Shown piece by piece: positions 45,174 through 55,510 of a stretch of 64,000 nt of DNA. Location: positions 27,607 through 91,606 of the forward strand of contig JAHDXT010000014.1 in the NCBI GenBank assembly GCA_023384095.1, read 5' to 3'. The stretch is from Hyphomicrobiaceae bacterium. GTDB lineage: Bacteria > Pseudomonadota > Alphaproteobacteria > Rhizobiales > Hyphomicrobiaceae. The stretch's first letter is position 1. Each line of letters begins with the position of its first letter. The notes beneath the pieces were generated by a model, which had not been told where the DNA came from, did no database searches, and saw only the letters and a list, made by a program, of their open reading frames with translations. The position numbers were made by a program, and so were the translations under genes.

Positions 45174-46421
45174 TTGGGCAGCACCGCCAAGGTTTCCCCA
45201 TTCGCGCCGGCGAGCCTGCCGGAGGTGCCCGAAATCCCGGGCGTCCGTTTCGCCACCGCCGAGGCCGGGATCCGCTACCAGGGCCGAACGGACCTGCTGC
45301 TGGCCGTGCTCACCCCGGGGACCGTCGCCGCCGGGGTGACCACCAGGTCGAAGACCTGCTCGGCGCCGGTGCTCTGGTGCCGCAGGCAGCTCGAGCACGG
45401 CCGCGCCGGCGCCCTCGTCGTCAATTCCGGCAATGCCAACGCCTTCACCGGCCGCAAGGGCCAAGAGGCGGTCGCCATCACCGCCGAGGCGGCCGCGAAG
45501 TCCGCCGGGTGTCGGCCCGAGGAGGTTTACGTTGCTTCGACGGGCGTGATCGGCGAGCCGATGGACGCCACGCGGTTCACCCACCTGCTGAGCGATCTCG
45601 CGGCCACGGCGCGCCCGGATACCTGGCAGGCGGCGGCGCGGGCCATCATGACCACCGATACGTTCCCGAAGCTCGCCCTTCGCCGGGTGCCGATGGGATC
45701 GGGCGAGGTCACGCTGGCCGGTTTCTGCAAAGGGGCGGGGATGATCGCCCCCGACATGGCGACCATGCTCTGCTTCCTGTTCACCGACGCCGCCATCGCC
45801 CAGCCGGTGCTGCAGCGCCTCGTGTCCGCCACGGCCGACCGCACGTTCAACTGCGTCACGGTCGACGGCGACACCTCGACCAGCGACACCGTGCTGCTCT
45901 TCGCAACGGGCCGCGCGGCCGAGCGCGGCGCGCCTGAGGTGCGGGACGCGGCCGACCCTGTCCTCGCTCCGTTTGCCGAGGCCCTGCACAGCCTGATGCA
46001 CGAGCTGGCGCTCTATGTCGTGAAGGACGGCGAGGGACTGTCGAAGTTCGTGACCGTCGAGGTGCTGGGGGCCGAGGACGACCGCGCCGCGCGCCGCATC
46101 GCCTTCTCGATCGCCAACTCGCCCATCCTCAAGACCGCCATCGCAGGCGAGGACCCGAACTGGGGCCGCGTCGTCATGGCTGTCGGCAAGTCGGGCGAGG
46201 CGGCAGACCGCGACCGGCTCGCCATCTGGTTCGGCCCGCATCTGGTCGCCCGCGAGGGCGAGCGGGCCCCGGGCTACTCGGAGCCGGTCGTGGCCGGCTA
46301 TATGAAGAACGGGGAGATCACGATCCGCGTCGATGTCGGCGTCGGCGCCGGCCGGGCGACCGTCTGGACGTGCGATCTGACCCACGCCTACGTGTCGATC
46401 AACGCCGACTACCGGAGCTGA
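45174..46421 (+). CDS. argJ: Bifunctional glutamate N-acetyltransferase / ornithine acetyltransferase
   Basis: A 415-residue ArgJ. It moves the acetyl group from N-acetylornithine to glutamate and so recycles it in arginine synthesis. It cuts itself before the Thr in [14 protein letters not shown] to form alpha and beta chains, and that Thr becomes the nucleophile. [19 protein letters not shown] and EDPNWGRVV are other family motifs. The start is taken as TTG at 45174, because GGGAGG lies 5 bases upstream; ATGs further upstream (from 45135) are possible. mutT follows closely, a frequent pairing in alphaproteobacteria. Confidence 0.94.
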   Translation: MGSTAKVSPFAPASLPEVPEIPGVRFATAEAGIRYQGRTDLLLAVLTPGTVAAGVTTRSKTCSAPVLWCRRQLEHGRAGALVVNSGNANAFTGRKGQEAVAITAEAAAKSAGCRPEEVYVASTGVIGEPMDATRFTHLLSDLAATARPDTWQAAARAIMTTDTFPKLALRRVPMGSGEVTLAGFCKGAGMIAPDMATMLCFLFTDAAIAQPVLQRLVSATADRTFNCVTVDGDTSTSDTVLLFATGRAAERGAPEVRDAADPVLAPFAEALHSLMHELALYVVKDGEGLSKFVTVEVLGAEDDRAARRIAFSIANSPILKTAIAGEDPNWGRVVMAVGKSGEAADRDRLAIWFGPHLVAREGERAPGYSEPVVAGYMKNGEITIRVDVGVGAGRATVWTCDLTHAYVSINADYRS

Positions 46422-46447
46422 CCTTCGAGGCTGGCCCGCCGGGACCC

Positions 46448-46855
46448 ATGGCAAAGCCCCTTCTCCTCGTCGCCGCTGCCGCACTCGTGGATCGCGACCG
46501 GCGCGTGCTGATCTCGCGCCGTCCCGAGGGCAAGCCGATGGCGGGGCTGTGGGAGTTCCCGGGCGGCAAGGTGCACGCGGGAGAGACACCGGAGCAGGCG
46601 CTCATCCGCGAGCTCTACGAGGAGCTCGGCATCGACGTTTGCCCGACCTGCCTCGCCCCGCTGACGTTCGCCAGCCATGCCTACGAGGACTTCCACCTGC
46701 TGATGCCGCTCTACCAGGTGCGGACCTGGGACGGCGTCATCACCCCGCGCGAAGGCCAGGAGATCAAGTGGGTGCGCGCCAGCCGGCTCGGCGACTATCC
46801 GATGCCGCCGGCCGACGTCCCGCTCATCCCGATGCTGCGCGATCTGCTCGGCTGA
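46448..46855 (+). CDS. mutT: 8-oxo-dGTP diphosphatase (MutT-type Nudix hydrolase)
   Basis: A 135-residue Nudix enzyme. The Nudix box is complete: [18 protein letters not shown] then YEELGI. The preceding [20 protein letters not shown] is typical of MutT that clears 8-oxo-dGTP from the nucleotide pool. It starts 26 bases after argJ, probably in the same transcript. An earlier in-frame start within argJ lacks family character. Confidence 0.92.
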   Translation: MAKPLLLVAAAALVDRDRRVLISRRPEGKPMAGLWEFPGGKVHAGETPEQALIRELYEELGIDVCPTCLAPLTFASHAYEDFHLLMPLYQVRTWDGVITPREGQEIKWVRASRLGDYPMPPADVPLIPMLRDLLG

Positions 46856-46860
46856 GGCCG

Positions 46861-47274
46861 CTACGCCTTCTGATGGCGCGCCTTGGCGCCGCGCTCGAGC
46901 GCCGCGCACGTGAGATTGTCGAGGCCGAGCTTCTCGGCCAGCAGCTCCAGAAGCCGCACCTCCTCGACTTTCACGCGCAGGTCCGTCGCGGCGACCTCGG
47001 CAGCGAGCACGTACGCCGTCTCGCGCAGGCGCTGCGGCAGTGCCTCGTGGATCATGTCGAGCACCCGGTCGAGCCCGTCGGGCCCGGCCAGCACCGCCCC
47101 GCAAGCCTCCGCCTTCTCGACGAGCCAGTCCCGGTCGCGCCCCTGGAACGCGGGTAGCTGCTGCACGATCGAGCCGATGCGGGCCAGCTCGGCGTCGGAC
47201 ATGCTTCGATCGACCGCCGAGACGGTGATCATCGCATAGATGAGCGCCTCTTGCGGCGTCAGGCTGGCAGGCAT
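46861..47274 (-). CDS. TerB-like (tellurite resistance) domain protein
   Basis: A 137-residue all-helical protein. The start MPASLTPQEALIYAMITVSAVDRSMSD and the metal-binding style acidic pairs (MSDAELARI, ATDLRVKVEEVRLLELLAEKLGL) fit the TerB / DjlA N-terminal superfamily. The ATG at 47274 follows AAAGGGGG. Such single-domain proteins are widespread; tellurite resistance is not implied. It is convergent with mutT (5 bases between stops) and divergent from lysS. Confidence 0.85.
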   Translation of the reverse strand: MPASLTPQEALIYAMITVSAVDRSMSDAELARIGSIVQQLPAFQGRDRDWLVEKAEACGAVLAGPDGLDRVLDMIHEALPQRLRETAYVLAAEVAATDLRVKVEEVRLLELLAEKLGLDNLTCAALERGAKARHQKA

Positions 47275-47441
47275 CGATCCCCCTTTCCGGAATTGGTCAC
47301 GTCTCGGCGCCATGCGAGGTGCGGTCTTGCAGGTCGAGTGGACATCAATGCGGCTTGCGCGATTGACGCCACGTGTCGCCCGCACATAGGGTGCACCGCA
47401 AACAGCCCGGAACGCCAGCGCGTTATAGCCATCCTACGCTC

Positions 47442-49064
47442 ATGAGCAAGACCTTCGATCCCGCAGCCGCCAGCGCCGCCAGCCAGTCGCGCGCCTGGCC
47501 GTTCGAGGAGGCGCGGCGGCTGATCCAGCGTCTCGACAGGCTGAGGATCGGCCCCGAGACGCCGGTCATCTTCGAGACCGGCTACGGCCCGTCCGGCCTG
47601 CCCCACATCGGCACGTTCGGCGAGGTGGCGCGCACGAGCATGGTGCGCCACGCCTTCGAGCTGCTGACCGAGGGCCGGCGGCCCACGCGGCTCATCTGCT
47701 TCTCCGACGACATGGACGGCCTGCGCAAGGTGCCCGACAACGTGCCGAACAGGGAGATGCTGCAGTCGCACCTGCAGCAGCCGCTGACGAGCGTGCCCGA
47801 CCCGTTCGGCAGGTTCGAGAGCTTCGCGCACCACAACAACGCCATGCTGCGCGACTTCCTCGACCGCTTCGGGTTCGACTACGAGTTCTTCTCGGCGACG
47901 GCCTGTTATCGAGCGGGCCGGTTCGACGCCACGCTGCTGAAGATGCTCGCAGTCTACGACCAGGTGAAGGAGATCATCCTGCCGACGCTCGGACCCGAGC
48001 GACGCGCCACCTACTCGCCGTTCCTGCCGGTCTGCCAGCGCACCGGCCGCGTCCTGCAGGTGCCGACGCTCGAGCGCGACCCCGGCAGGCGCACGATCGT
48101 CTATCTCGACCCTGAGACCGGGCAGAAGGTCGAGACCCCGGTGACGGGCGGCCGCGTGAAATGCCAGTGGAAGGCCGACTGGGCCTTGCGGTGGGCCGCC
48201 CTGGGCGTCGACTACGAGATGGCCGGCAAGGACCTGATCGATTCCGTGACGCTGTCCTCCAAGATCTGCCGCGCGCTCGGCGCGACGCCGCCCGAAGGGT
48301 TCATCTACGAGCTGTTCCTCGACGAGAAGGGACAGAAGATCTCGAAGTCGCTCGGCAACGGCCTGACCATCGACGAGTGGCTGACCTACGCGACGCCGGA
48401 AAGCCTGTCGCTGTTCATGTTCCAGAAGCCGAAGTCGGCGAAGCGGCTCTACTTCGACGTGATCCCGCGCGCGGTCGACGAGTACCTGCAGCTCCTCGCC
48501 GCCTATCCCGCGCAGGGTCCGAAGGAGAAGCTCGACAACCCGGCCTGGCACATCCACGCCGGCGAGCCGCCCGAGGCCGGGCTGCCGATCACGTACGGTC
48601 TGCTGCTGAACCTGGTCGCGGCCTCAAACGCCGAGGATAAAGGGGTGCTGTGGGGTTTCATCCGCCGCCATGCGCCGGGCGCCACGCCGGAGAAGCACCC
48701 GGTGCTGGACCAGCTCGCCGAGCATGCGGTCGCCTACTACCGCGACTTCGTCCGCCCGACGAAGCAGTATCGGGCGCCCGACGAGAGGGAGCGCCGGGCG
48801 CTCGAGGCGCTGGAGCAGGATCTGGGCCGAGCCTCTCCGGATGCCTCGGCCGAGGCGCTGCAGAACATCGTCTACGAGGTGGGCAAGACCAACGGCTTCG
48901 CCGACAACCTCCGCGACTGGTTCCGCGCCATCTACGAGGTCCTGCTGGGGCAGTCCCAGGGGCCGCGGTTCGGCTCGTTCATCGAGCTCTACGGCATCGA
49001 GGAGACGCGGGCGCTCATCGGCAAGGCTTTGGCCGGCGAGCTCGCCGCGGCGGCACCGGCGTGA
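47442..49064 (+). CDS. lysS: Lysyl-tRNA synthetase, class I
   Basis: A 540-residue enzyme that charges tRNA-Lys. It is the archaeal-type class I form, unrelated to the usual bacterial class II LysS. The HIGH motif is HIGT in [12 protein letters not shown] and the KMSKS motif is KISKS in [13 protein letters not shown]. The C-terminal helical anticodon domain is present to the end. Class I LysRS is known from archaea, spirochaetes and many alphaproteobacteria, so it is ordinary here. No class II copy is in the window. An ATG at 47442 gives the family N-terminus. Confidence 0.95.
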   Translation: MSKTFDPAAASAASQSRAWPFEEARRLIQRLDRLRIGPETPVIFETGYGPSGLPHIGTFGEVARTSMVRHAFELLTEGRRPTRLICFSDDMDGLRKVPDNVPNREMLQSHLQQPLTSVPDPFGRFESFAHHNNAMLRDFLDRFGFDYEFFSATACYRAGRFDATLLKMLAVYDQVKEIILPTLGPERRATYSPFLPVCQRTGRVLQVPTLERDPGRRTIVYLDPETGQKVETPVTGGRVKCQWKADWALRWAALGVDYEMAGKDLIDSVTLSSKICRALGATPPEGFIYELFLDEKGQKISKSLGNGLTIDEWLTYATPESLSLFMFQKPKSAKRLYFDVIPRAVDEYLQLLAAYPAQGPKEKLDNPAWHIHAGEPPEAGLPITYGLLLNLVAASNAEDKGVLWGFIRRHAPGATPEKHPVLDQLAEHAVAYYRDFVRPTKQYRAPDERERRALEALEQDLGRASPDASAEALQNIVYEVGKTNGFADNLRDWFRAIYEVLLGQSQGPRFGSFIELYGIEETRALIGKALAGELAAAAPA

Positions 49065-49082
49065 GCTGCCGGAATCGCAGCC

Positions 49083-50846
49083 TCACCCGGCACGCCGCCG
49101 GCGCCGTGTGATGGTTCGCGCGTCGCTGTCCCGGCCCTGCATCGCAGACAGGTCCAGCCGCCAGATCCGGGCCAGGATCTGCAGGAAGCGTTCTTCGCGG
49201 GCGCGCACCTGGTCCGGGGTCCACGTCTCGGCGGCCTCGATCTCGCGGGTGACCGCGGGCATCTCGCCCGGCGCGTTCCTGAAGTAGATCGCCTTCTTGC
49301 GGGCGAAGTCCTGATTGCTGGCCTTGTCGTTCTGGCTGCGCAGGACGAGCACCAGGTTGCCGAGCGACTGCGTCAGCAGCTCGCGCTCCTCGTTGTCCGG
49401 AAACCACTCGCGCCACTGCCCATTGCGCCCCGGGCTCTGCGGCAGGACGTGCTCCACCGTCCAGTCCGCCGGGTCGAGCCTCTGCTGCGATCCGGCCAGC
49501 TCGTCATTGAGCCTCAGCAGGACCAGCTTGCAGGTCTGGGGGTGGCGCTCGTGCAGATTGCGCAGGTTGTACGTGACGTGGCGCTGCTCGTCGGGCATCA
49601 GGACGCAGGGCGAGCGCTCCGCGTCGAGCACGCTGCCGTCGCCGATCGCCGCGAGCACGCCCGAGAAGCGCGTCGCGCGCTTGCCGGCTCCGATGCACAG
49701 CAGGCGCAGCGCGTAGGCGAACGGCTCGACGATTTCGAGGAACCTGAGCATCTGCGCCGCGTCGCGCCGGTACAGGCTCAGCCACTTGATGACTGCAGGC
49801 ACCCACTCGGAGCTGCCGAGCCAGCCGAGATAGCCGAGCCGGCGGCTGATCTCGGCAGACTGGGGCGCGCCTTCGTGATGCGCGCGGGAGACTGTGTCGA
49901 AGGCCTCCGCGAGCGGCAGCAGCACATTCGACACGAACGGCTCGCTGCCGCCGGCTTCCGCCCGCACGGCGCGCACTCCGGCGATGATCGGCAGCCTTGC
50001 TTTGCCTTCGATCACCCGCAGGTGGCTCAAGAAGGCGTCGAAATCGCCGCCAAGACGCCGTTCGGCCTCGCCCCAGCGGGACAGGATCGGCTCCGTGCGA
50101 TCGGGGGGAATGCCGCCGAGCACCTCCGCCTTGATGATGTCCTTGCGCGCCAGCGGGCGGCCGCGATCGTTCAGCACCGAAAACATGCGATGCCCGTGAT
50201 CGATGTCGTTGGTGACGATGACGACTGCGTGGCAGCGCTGCAGCACGTAATCGAGCAGCCTCGTGCGATCGGCAGCCGTCAGCGGCTCGAGCTCGCTGAG
50301 GAAATGCTCGCGCACCTCCAGGATGGCTGCTGCGCCCGACTCGATGCCGCCCGCCACGGGACGCGAGCGGCAGGCATTCGGGTTCAAGACGTGCTCGGCG
50401 AGGAACGCATCGTCGCTGCCGCGCAGTCTGAGGCGATGAATCCAGCCGCTGTCGGAGGAAGACGCGACCGTTATCAATCCATCGAGCGCAGGATCGCCGC
50501 CTGCGCCATCCTCGCCCGCGAGATCCCGCAGCACGGCCAGCAGGATCGCGAGCGTGATCATCCTCTGTTGCCCGTCGACGATGTCGAGCGTGCGCGCTGA
50601 CCGGGGCGGCCCATGCCTCCAGTCCGCATGGCCGCCGGCATCCGTCAGCAGAATGGCGCCGAGGAAGTAGTCGGGCGCGACCGGCTCGTCGTCCTCGCCG
50701 ACCGCGAGGAGAATGTCGTCGAGCAGTTGCCCAGCCTCCTTGACGGTCCACGAATAGCGGCGCTGATAAGAGGGAACCGCAAAGCGGAACGGGTCGGAAA
50801 AGAGCTCGGCGATGCGAAGCGGCGCGGTGAAGAGGTCGGGGAACAT
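49083..50846 (-). CDS. DUF262-DUF1524 protein, GmrSD-type restriction/defence candidate
   Basis: A 587-residue single chain. The N-terminal DUF262 (GmrS-like) domain has VPSYQRRYSWTVKEAGQLLDDI, the nucleotide-binding DIVDGQQRMITLAILLAVL and RMFSVLNDRGRPLARKDIIKAE. The C-terminal DUF1524 (GmrD-like) HNH nuclease has DWTVEHVLPQSPG, then LGNLVLVLRSQNDKASN and FARKKAIY. Such proteins are type IV restriction enzymes that cut modified (for example glucosyl-hydroxymethylcytosine) phage DNA and use NTP. The start is the ATG at 50846; longer frames upstream run antisense to the DUF952 gene. It stands alone, without other defence genes. Confidence 0.9.
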   Translation of the reverse strand: MFPDLFTAPLRIAELFSDPFRFAVPSYQRRYSWTVKEAGQLLDDILLAVGEDDEPVAPDYFLGAILLTDAGGHADWRHGPPRSARTLDIVDGQQRMITLAILLAVLRDLAGEDGAGGDPALDGLITVASSSDSGWIHRLRLRGSDDAFLAEHVLNPNACRSRPVAGGIESGAAAILEVREHFLSELEPLTAADRTRLLDYVLQRCHAVVIVTNDIDHGHRMFSVLNDRGRPLARKDIIKAEVLGGIPPDRTEPILSRWGEAERRLGGDFDAFLSHLRVIEGKARLPIIAGVRAVRAEAGGSEPFVSNVLLPLAEAFDTVSRAHHEGAPQSAEISRRLGYLGWLGSSEWVPAVIKWLSLYRRDAAQMLRFLEIVEPFAYALRLLCIGAGKRATRFSGVLAAIGDGSVLDAERSPCVLMPDEQRHVTYNLRNLHERHPQTCKLVLLRLNDELAGSQQRLDPADWTVEHVLPQSPGRNGQWREWFPDNEERELLTQSLGNLVLVLRSQNDKASNQDFARKKAIYFRNAPGEMPAVTREIEAAETWTPDQVRAREERFLQILARIWRLDLSAMQGRDSDARTITRRRRRAG

Positions 50847-50987
50847 CTGGTACTGGTGTTGTTGGGGCGGGATGGGCTCGCCCGGCGCAGCGATCCGACA
50901 GGGAGCGTAACACCCGTCCCGGCGCACGGATAGGCCACCATGATCGAAATTCCAACCGGGGCCGACGGGCCTGACAGGAGCTCTGCC

Positions 50988-51365
50988 GTGAACGATCCGA
51001 GCGACGTTCCGGGATCGGCGGCCGTGTACAAGATCCTGACGCTGGCCGACTGGCAGGGAGCCTGCGCGACGGGGACTTATGGCGGCTCGCGCGACGATCT
51101 GCGCGACGGGTTCATCCATCTGTCCGCGGCACATCAGGTCGCCGCCACGGCGGCGCGTCACTTCCGCGGCATCGACGGTCTCGTGCTGGTGGCGCTCGAT
51201 GCCGGCAGGCTGGGAGCGGGCCTGAAGTGGGAGCCGTCGCGCGGCGGCGACCTCTTCCCGCATTTCCACGGGCCGCTGCCGGTCAGCGCAGCGGTCTGGT
51301 CGAAGCCGCTCGAGCTCGGGCCGGACGGCGTGCCGGTCATGCCCGTGGGGATCGAGAAATGCTGA
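50988..51365 (+). CDS. DUF952 family protein
   Basis: A 125-residue protein recognised as DUF952 from VYKILTLADW, RDGFIHLSAAHQV, LVLVALDAGRLGAGLKWEPS and FPHFHGPLP. The fold resembles ADP-ribosyltransferase-like or gamma-glutamyl cyclotransferase-like small proteins; function is unknown. The GTG at 50988 is preferred because AGGAG lies 7 bases upstream, and an ATG at 50940 would add 16 residues. It overlaps the pyrD start by 7 bases, an arrangement often kept in alphaproteobacteria. Confidence 0.9.
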   Translation: MNDPSDVPGSAAVYKILTLADWQGACATGTYGGSRDDLRDGFIHLSAAHQVAATAARHFRGIDGLVLVALDAGRLGAGLKWEPSRGGDLFPHFHGPLPVSAAVWSKPLELGPDGVPVMPVGIEKC

Positions 51366-52453
51366 GGACCACGCTCGAGCTCGCCCGCCCGCTGCTGCTC
51401 GCGCTCGATCCGGAGCATGCGCACGAGATCACACTGCGCTCGCTCGAGGCGGGGCTCTATCCGCGCGCCGGCCAACCGGACGATCCTCGCCTCGCCGTCA
51501 AGGTCTGGGATCTCGGATTTCCCAATCCGGTCGGCATCGCAGCGGGCTTCGACAAGGACGCCCGCGTGCCGGACGCCATACTTCAGATCGGCTTCGGTTT
51601 TGCGGAGATCGGCAGCGTCACGCCACGACCTCAGCCGGGAAACCCGCGCCCGCGCGTGTTCCGCCTGATCGGTCATCGGGCCATCGTCAACCGGCTCGGC
51701 TTCAACAGCGGCGGCCACGACGCGGCGTTGCGGCGGCTTCAGCGCCGGCCGAAGCTCGGGGTCGTCGGCGTCAACATCGGCGCCAACAAGGAGACCGCAG
51801 ACCGCACGGGCGACTACGTCCTGGGCGTCGAGTCCTTCTACGACGTCGCAAGCTACCTCGCTGTCAACATCTCGTCGCCGAACACGCCGGGGCTGCGCGA
51901 CCTGCAGGCCCCCGCCGCACTCGACGAGCTGCTCGGGCGGGTGATGGCGGCCCGCGAGCGCCGGGTCGCGGCCGGCGCACGGCGGGTGCCGATCGTGGTC
52001 AAGATCGCGCCGGACATCGCGGAGGAGGACCTCGCCGCCATCACCGAGCGCCTGCTTGCCCACTCCGTCGATGGGATCGCCGTCTCGAACACGACGCTGA
52101 CGCGGCCCGGGCTGACCGGCAACCCCGCGGCGCAGGAGGCGGGCGGCCTGTCCGGACGGCCGCTGTTTCCGCGCTCGACGGCGATGCTGGCCCGCGTCCA
52201 CCAGTTGTCCGGCGGGCGCGTGCCGCTGATCGGCATCGGCGGCATCGACAGCCCGGAGACCGCGCTGGCCAAGATCGAGGCCGGGGCGACCTTGCTTCAG
52301 CTCTACACCGGCCTCGTCTATGAAGGCCCGGGGCTGATCGGCCGCATCAAGGAGCACCTGATCGCCGCCGTCAGACGGGCCGAGGCCCCTTCGATTACGG
52401 CGCTCGTCGGCACCAAGGCGGCCGAATGGGCCGGGCGGCCGCTCGACGCGTGA
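51359..52453 (+). CDS. pyrD: Dihydroorotate dehydrogenase (quinone), class 2
   Basis: A 364-residue membrane-associated flavoenzyme that oxidises dihydroorotate to orotate in pyrimidine synthesis and passes electrons to quinone. The N-terminal helix (LRTTLELARPLLLALDPEHAHE) is the quinone/membrane part of class 2. FMN and active-site motifs are GIAAGFDKDA, NRLGFNSGG, VNISSPNTPGLR (with the catalytic Ser region) and LIGIGGIDSPE. It is translationally coupled to the preceding DUF952 gene. Confidence 0.96.
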   Translation: MLRTTLELARPLLLALDPEHAHEITLRSLEAGLYPRAGQPDDPRLAVKVWDLGFPNPVGIAAGFDKDARVPDAILQIGFGFAEIGSVTPRPQPGNPRPRVFRLIGHRAIVNRLGFNSGGHDAALRRLQRRPKLGVVGVNIGANKETADRTGDYVLGVESFYDVASYLAVNISSPNTPGLRDLQAPAALDELLGRVMAARERRVAAGARRVPIVVKIAPDIAEEDLAAITERLLAHSVDGIAVSNTTLTRPGLTGNPAAQEAGGLSGRPLFPRSTAMLARVHQLSGGRVPLIGIGGIDSPETALAKIEAGATLLQLYTGLVYEGPGLIGRIKEHLIAAVRRAEAPSITALVGTKAAEWAGRPLDA

Positions 52454-52533
52454 TCTGCCGTTCCAATCTTGGATTCGGGCTCGAGGCGATCGCCTCCTGC
52501 AACGCGCAGGCGGGAATCCGCGACGGCGGACGC

Positions 52534-52812
52534 TCACGTGCCTTTGTCGGTGCGGCGCGCCACGCCGATGAGCCGCGCGATCAGCCAGATCGGGAACACG
52601 ATGACCGCGCCGATCAGGAAATGCTGCAGCAGCCACTCGACCGAGCCGAAGCCCATGTCGTAGATGCGGCGGACCAGCACGTCGAGGTGGTAGAAGACGT
52701 TTGCCGGCGTGATGCCGAGCGCCGACATGACCACACCGACCACGACCGAGAGCAGCACCAGGCGGATGAACACGCCGACGGGGTTGCCGCCAAAGAACTG
52801 ATCGCGTTGCAT
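52534..52812 (-). CDS. DUF6460 family small membrane protein
   Basis: A 92-residue protein with two hydrophobic segments (about residues 14-34 and 62-82). The first reads VFIRLVLLSVVVGVVMSALGI, with a GG before it and the following LVRRIYDMGFGSVEWLLQHFLIGAVIVFP typical of DUF6460 (cited in part). The family is restricted mostly to Hyphomicrobiales; function unknown. The 80-base gap between pyrD and this gene includes a fragment of the family A palindrome (about 52508-52529). Confidence 0.8.
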   Translation of the reverse strand: MQRDQFFGGNPVGVFIRLVLLSVVVGVVMSALGITPANVFYHLDVLVRRIYDMGFGSVEWLLQHFLIGAVIVFPIWLIARLIGVARRTDKGT

Positions 52813-52900
52813 ATTCTACAGGCCTCGTGCTGAGCCGTCGCGCCGCAGTCTGAAACACCCTTCGCCGCGCGCGCCCGGAGCCTCTAGCATAGTTCCGGCC

Positions 52901-55510
52901 GTGACTGAACCGGCAGCAACGAAAAGCGGCGCAGACCGGAACGCGCAACCCATGTCCAGGAAACGGCCGCGCGCCCGCTCCGCAGCGGAAGCAGCCGGCG
53001 CAGAAGCCTTGCTGCCCGACCGGTTCGCCCGCTGGTTCGCCGCGCGCGGCTGGTCGCTCAGGCCGCACCAGCGGGCGCTGCTGGAGAGGGCGCGAGAGCG
53101 GCGCTCGACGCTCCTCATCGCGCCGACCGGCGCCGGCAAGACGCTGGCCGGCTTTTTGCCGAGCCTGGTCGATCTCACAGCCGGCGAGCGTTCCCAGCGC
53201 GGCGCCGGCCTGCATACGCTCTACATCTCGCCCCTGAAGGCGCTGGCGGTCGACGTGGCGCGCAACCTCATCGCGCCCGTCGAGGAGATGCAGCTTCCCG
53301 TCCGCATCGAGACGCGGACCGCGGATACGTCGGTGGGCAAGCGGCAGAGACAGCGGCTCCGGCCGCCCGACCTCCTTTTGACCACGCCCGAGCAACTGGC
53401 GCTTCTCCTCAGCCATGCCGACGCGGCCTATCTCTTCGCTGACTTGCGCATGGTCATCCTGGACGAGTTGCATGCGCTGGTCGCGTCCAAGCGCGGCGAC
53501 CTGCTGGCGCTCGATCTGGCGCGGCTCGGTACGATCGCACGGGATGCCGTACGCATCGGCTTGTCGGCCACCGTGGCGCGCCCCTCGGAGCTGAGGGCGT
53601 TCCTGCAACCCCAGTGCGAGCCGCGCCGGGTCATCCGGCTCGCCGACCTCGTCGTCACGGGCGGCGGCGCGAGGCCCGACATCCGCCTGCTGGAGAGCGC
53701 GAGCCCGCTGCCCTGGGCCGGCCACACGGCGCGCCATGCCGTGCCCGAAATCTACGCCGCCGTCCGGGCGCACAGGCTGTCGCTCCTGTTCGTCAACACC
53801 CGCATGCAGGCCGAGCTGCTGTTCCAGGAGCTGTGGCGGATCAACGACGACAACCTGCCCATCGCGCTGCATCACGGCTCGCTCGACGCCACGCAGCGCC
53901 GCAAGGTGGAGGCCGCCATGGCGGCGGGCCGGCTGCGGGCGGTGGTGGCGACCTCGACGCTCGATCTCGGCATCGACTGGGGCGACGTCGATCTCGTCGT
54001 CAACGTCGGCGCGCCGAAGGGGGCGAGCCGCCTCATCCAGCGCATCGGGCGCGCCAATCACCGGCTCGACGAGCCCTCCAAGGCGCTGCTGGTGCCGTCG
54101 AACCGCTTCGAGGTGCTCGAGTGCCGCGCCGCCCTCGATGCCGCCGAGGCCGGCGTGCAGGACGTCGTGCTGACGCGGACGGGCGCGCTCGACGTGCTCG
54201 CCCAGCACGTCATGGGGATGGCCGCCGCCGGGCCGTTCCGCCCCGATGACCTCTTTGCCGAGGTCACCTCCGCGCAGCCTTACGACCGTCTCAGCCGCCG
54301 CGACTTCGACCGCGTGGTCGACTTCGTGGCGACGGGCGGCTATGCGCTGCGCTCCTACGAGCGCTTCGCACGGCTGCGCCCGACCGGCGACGGCCGCCTG
54401 CGCCTCGCCCATCCGCGCCTCGCCCAGCAGTACCGCATGAATGCCGGGACGATCGTCGATGCGCCCATGCTCAGGGTGCGGCTGGTCGGCCGCAAAGGCA
54501 TTCCCGCGCCGGGCCGGCCGGCCGCCCTGGCCGGCGGCCGCGTGCTCGGCGAGATCGACGAGGGTTTCGTCGCAGAGCTCGCCATCGGCGATACCTTCGT
54601 CTTCGGCGGCGAGATCGTCCGCTTCGAGGGTCTGCGGGAGACGGACGCCTTCGTCTCGCGCGCGTGGGATAACGATCCCAAGATCCCGAGCTACCCGGGC
54701 GGCAAATTTCCACTCTCCACGCATCTCGCGTCCCGCGTGCGGTCCATGCTTGCCGATCCGCGCGTGTGGTCCAGCCTGCCGCAACCGGTGGCCGAATGGC
54801 TCGAACTGCAACAGCACCGATCCGCCATTCCCGCCGCCGACGAGGTGCTGGTCGAGACGTTTCCGCACGGGCAGCGGCATCATCTCGTCATCTATTCCTT
54901 CGAGGGCCGCCTCGCCCACCAGACGCTCGGCATGCTGCTGACGCGGCGGCTGGAGCGGGCCCGCGCCCGGCCGCTGGGCTTCGTCGCCAATGACTACGGC
55001 CTCGCCGTGTGGACCGCCGCGGATCTGTCGCAGATGATCGCCGGCGGAGCGCTGGCCCTCGGCCGGCTCTTCGACGAGGACATGCTGGGCGACGACCTCG
55101 AGGCGTGGCTTGCCGGCTCGAGCCTCATGAAGCGCACCTTCCGCGTCTGCGCGATCATCGCCGGGCTGATCGAGCGCCGACATCCCGGCCGGGAGAAGTC
55201 GGGACGCCAGCTCACCGTCTCCTCCGACCTCGTCTACGACGTCCTGCGCCGGCACGACCCCGGCCACGTGCTGCTCGAAGCCGCATGGGCCGACGCGGCG
55301 TCCGGGCTGTTGGACATCGCCCGCCTCGGCGACTTCCTCCGCCGCACAAAAGGACGAATCAGGCATCAACCCTTGGCAGGGGCGTCGCCGCTGTCAGTGC
55401 CGATCCTGCTCGAGATCGGGTGGGAGCCGGTCCACGGCGCCGCCCGCGAGGGCCTGCTGCGCGACGCGGCCGAGGCGCTGATCGCGGAGGCGGTTGGAGA
55501 GAAGACCTGA
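52901..55510 (+). CDS. Ligase-associated DNA-damage-response DEXH helicase (Lhr-like)
   Basis: An 869-residue superfamily 2 helicase. Motif I is APTGAGKTLAGF, motif II DELHAL, and the C-terminal RecA domain has STLDLGIDWGDVDLVVNVG and QRIGRANHRLDEPSKA. A winged-helix and Lhr-type C-terminal region follows, as expected for 3'-5' Lhr-Core helicases. In this form it travels with the phosphoesterase PdeM, and elsewhere with an ATP-dependent DNA ligase and an exonuclease; those two are not in the window. A GTG at 52901 or ATG at 52952 may be the start. It overlaps pdeM by one base. Confidence 0.93.
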   Translation: MTEPAATKSGADRNAQPMSRKRPRARSAAEAAGAEALLPDRFARWFAARGWSLRPHQRALLERARERRSTLLIAPTGAGKTLAGFLPSLVDLTAGERSQRGAGLHTLYISPLKALAVDVARNLIAPVEEMQLPVRIETRTADTSVGKRQRQRLRPPDLLLTTPEQLALLLSHADAAYLFADLRMVILDELHALVASKRGDLLALDLARLGTIARDAVRIGLSATVARPSELRAFLQPQCEPRRVIRLADLVVTGGGARPDIRLLESASPLPWAGHTARHAVPEIYAAVRAHRLSLLFVNTRMQAELLFQELWRINDDNLPIALHHGSLDATQRRKVEAAMAAGRLRAVVATSTLDLGIDWGDVDLVVNVGAPKGASRLIQRIGRANHRLDEPSKALLVPSNRFEVLECRAALDAAEAGVQDVVLTRTGALDVLAQHVMGMAAAGPFRPDDLFAEVTSAQPYDRLSRRDFDRVVDFVATGGYALRSYERFARLRPTGDGRLRLAHPRLAQQYRMNAGTIVDAPMLRVRLVGRKGIPAPGRPAALAGGRVLGEIDEGFVAELAIGDTFVFGGEIVRFEGLRETDAFVSRAWDNDPKIPSYPGGKFPLSTHLASRVRSMLADPRVWSSLPQPVAEWLELQQHRSAIPAADEVLVETFPHGQRHHLVIYSFEGRLAHQTLGMLLTRRLERARARPLGFVANDYGLAVWTAADLSQMIAGGALALGRLFDEDMLGDDLEAWLAGSSLMKRTFRVCAIIAGLIERRHPGREKSGRQLTVSSDLVYDVLRRHDPGHVLLEAAWADAASGLLDIARLGDFLRRTKGRIRHQPLAGASPLSVPILLEIGWEPVHGAAREGLLRDAAEALIAEAVGEKT

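Noticed and set aside
51158..55369. A 1403-codon open frame on the minus strand
   Set aside because: It is antisense to pyrD and the Lhr helicase, both with complete motifs. The translation is Arg/Gly/Ala-rich, without domain character, as expected for third-position GC bias.
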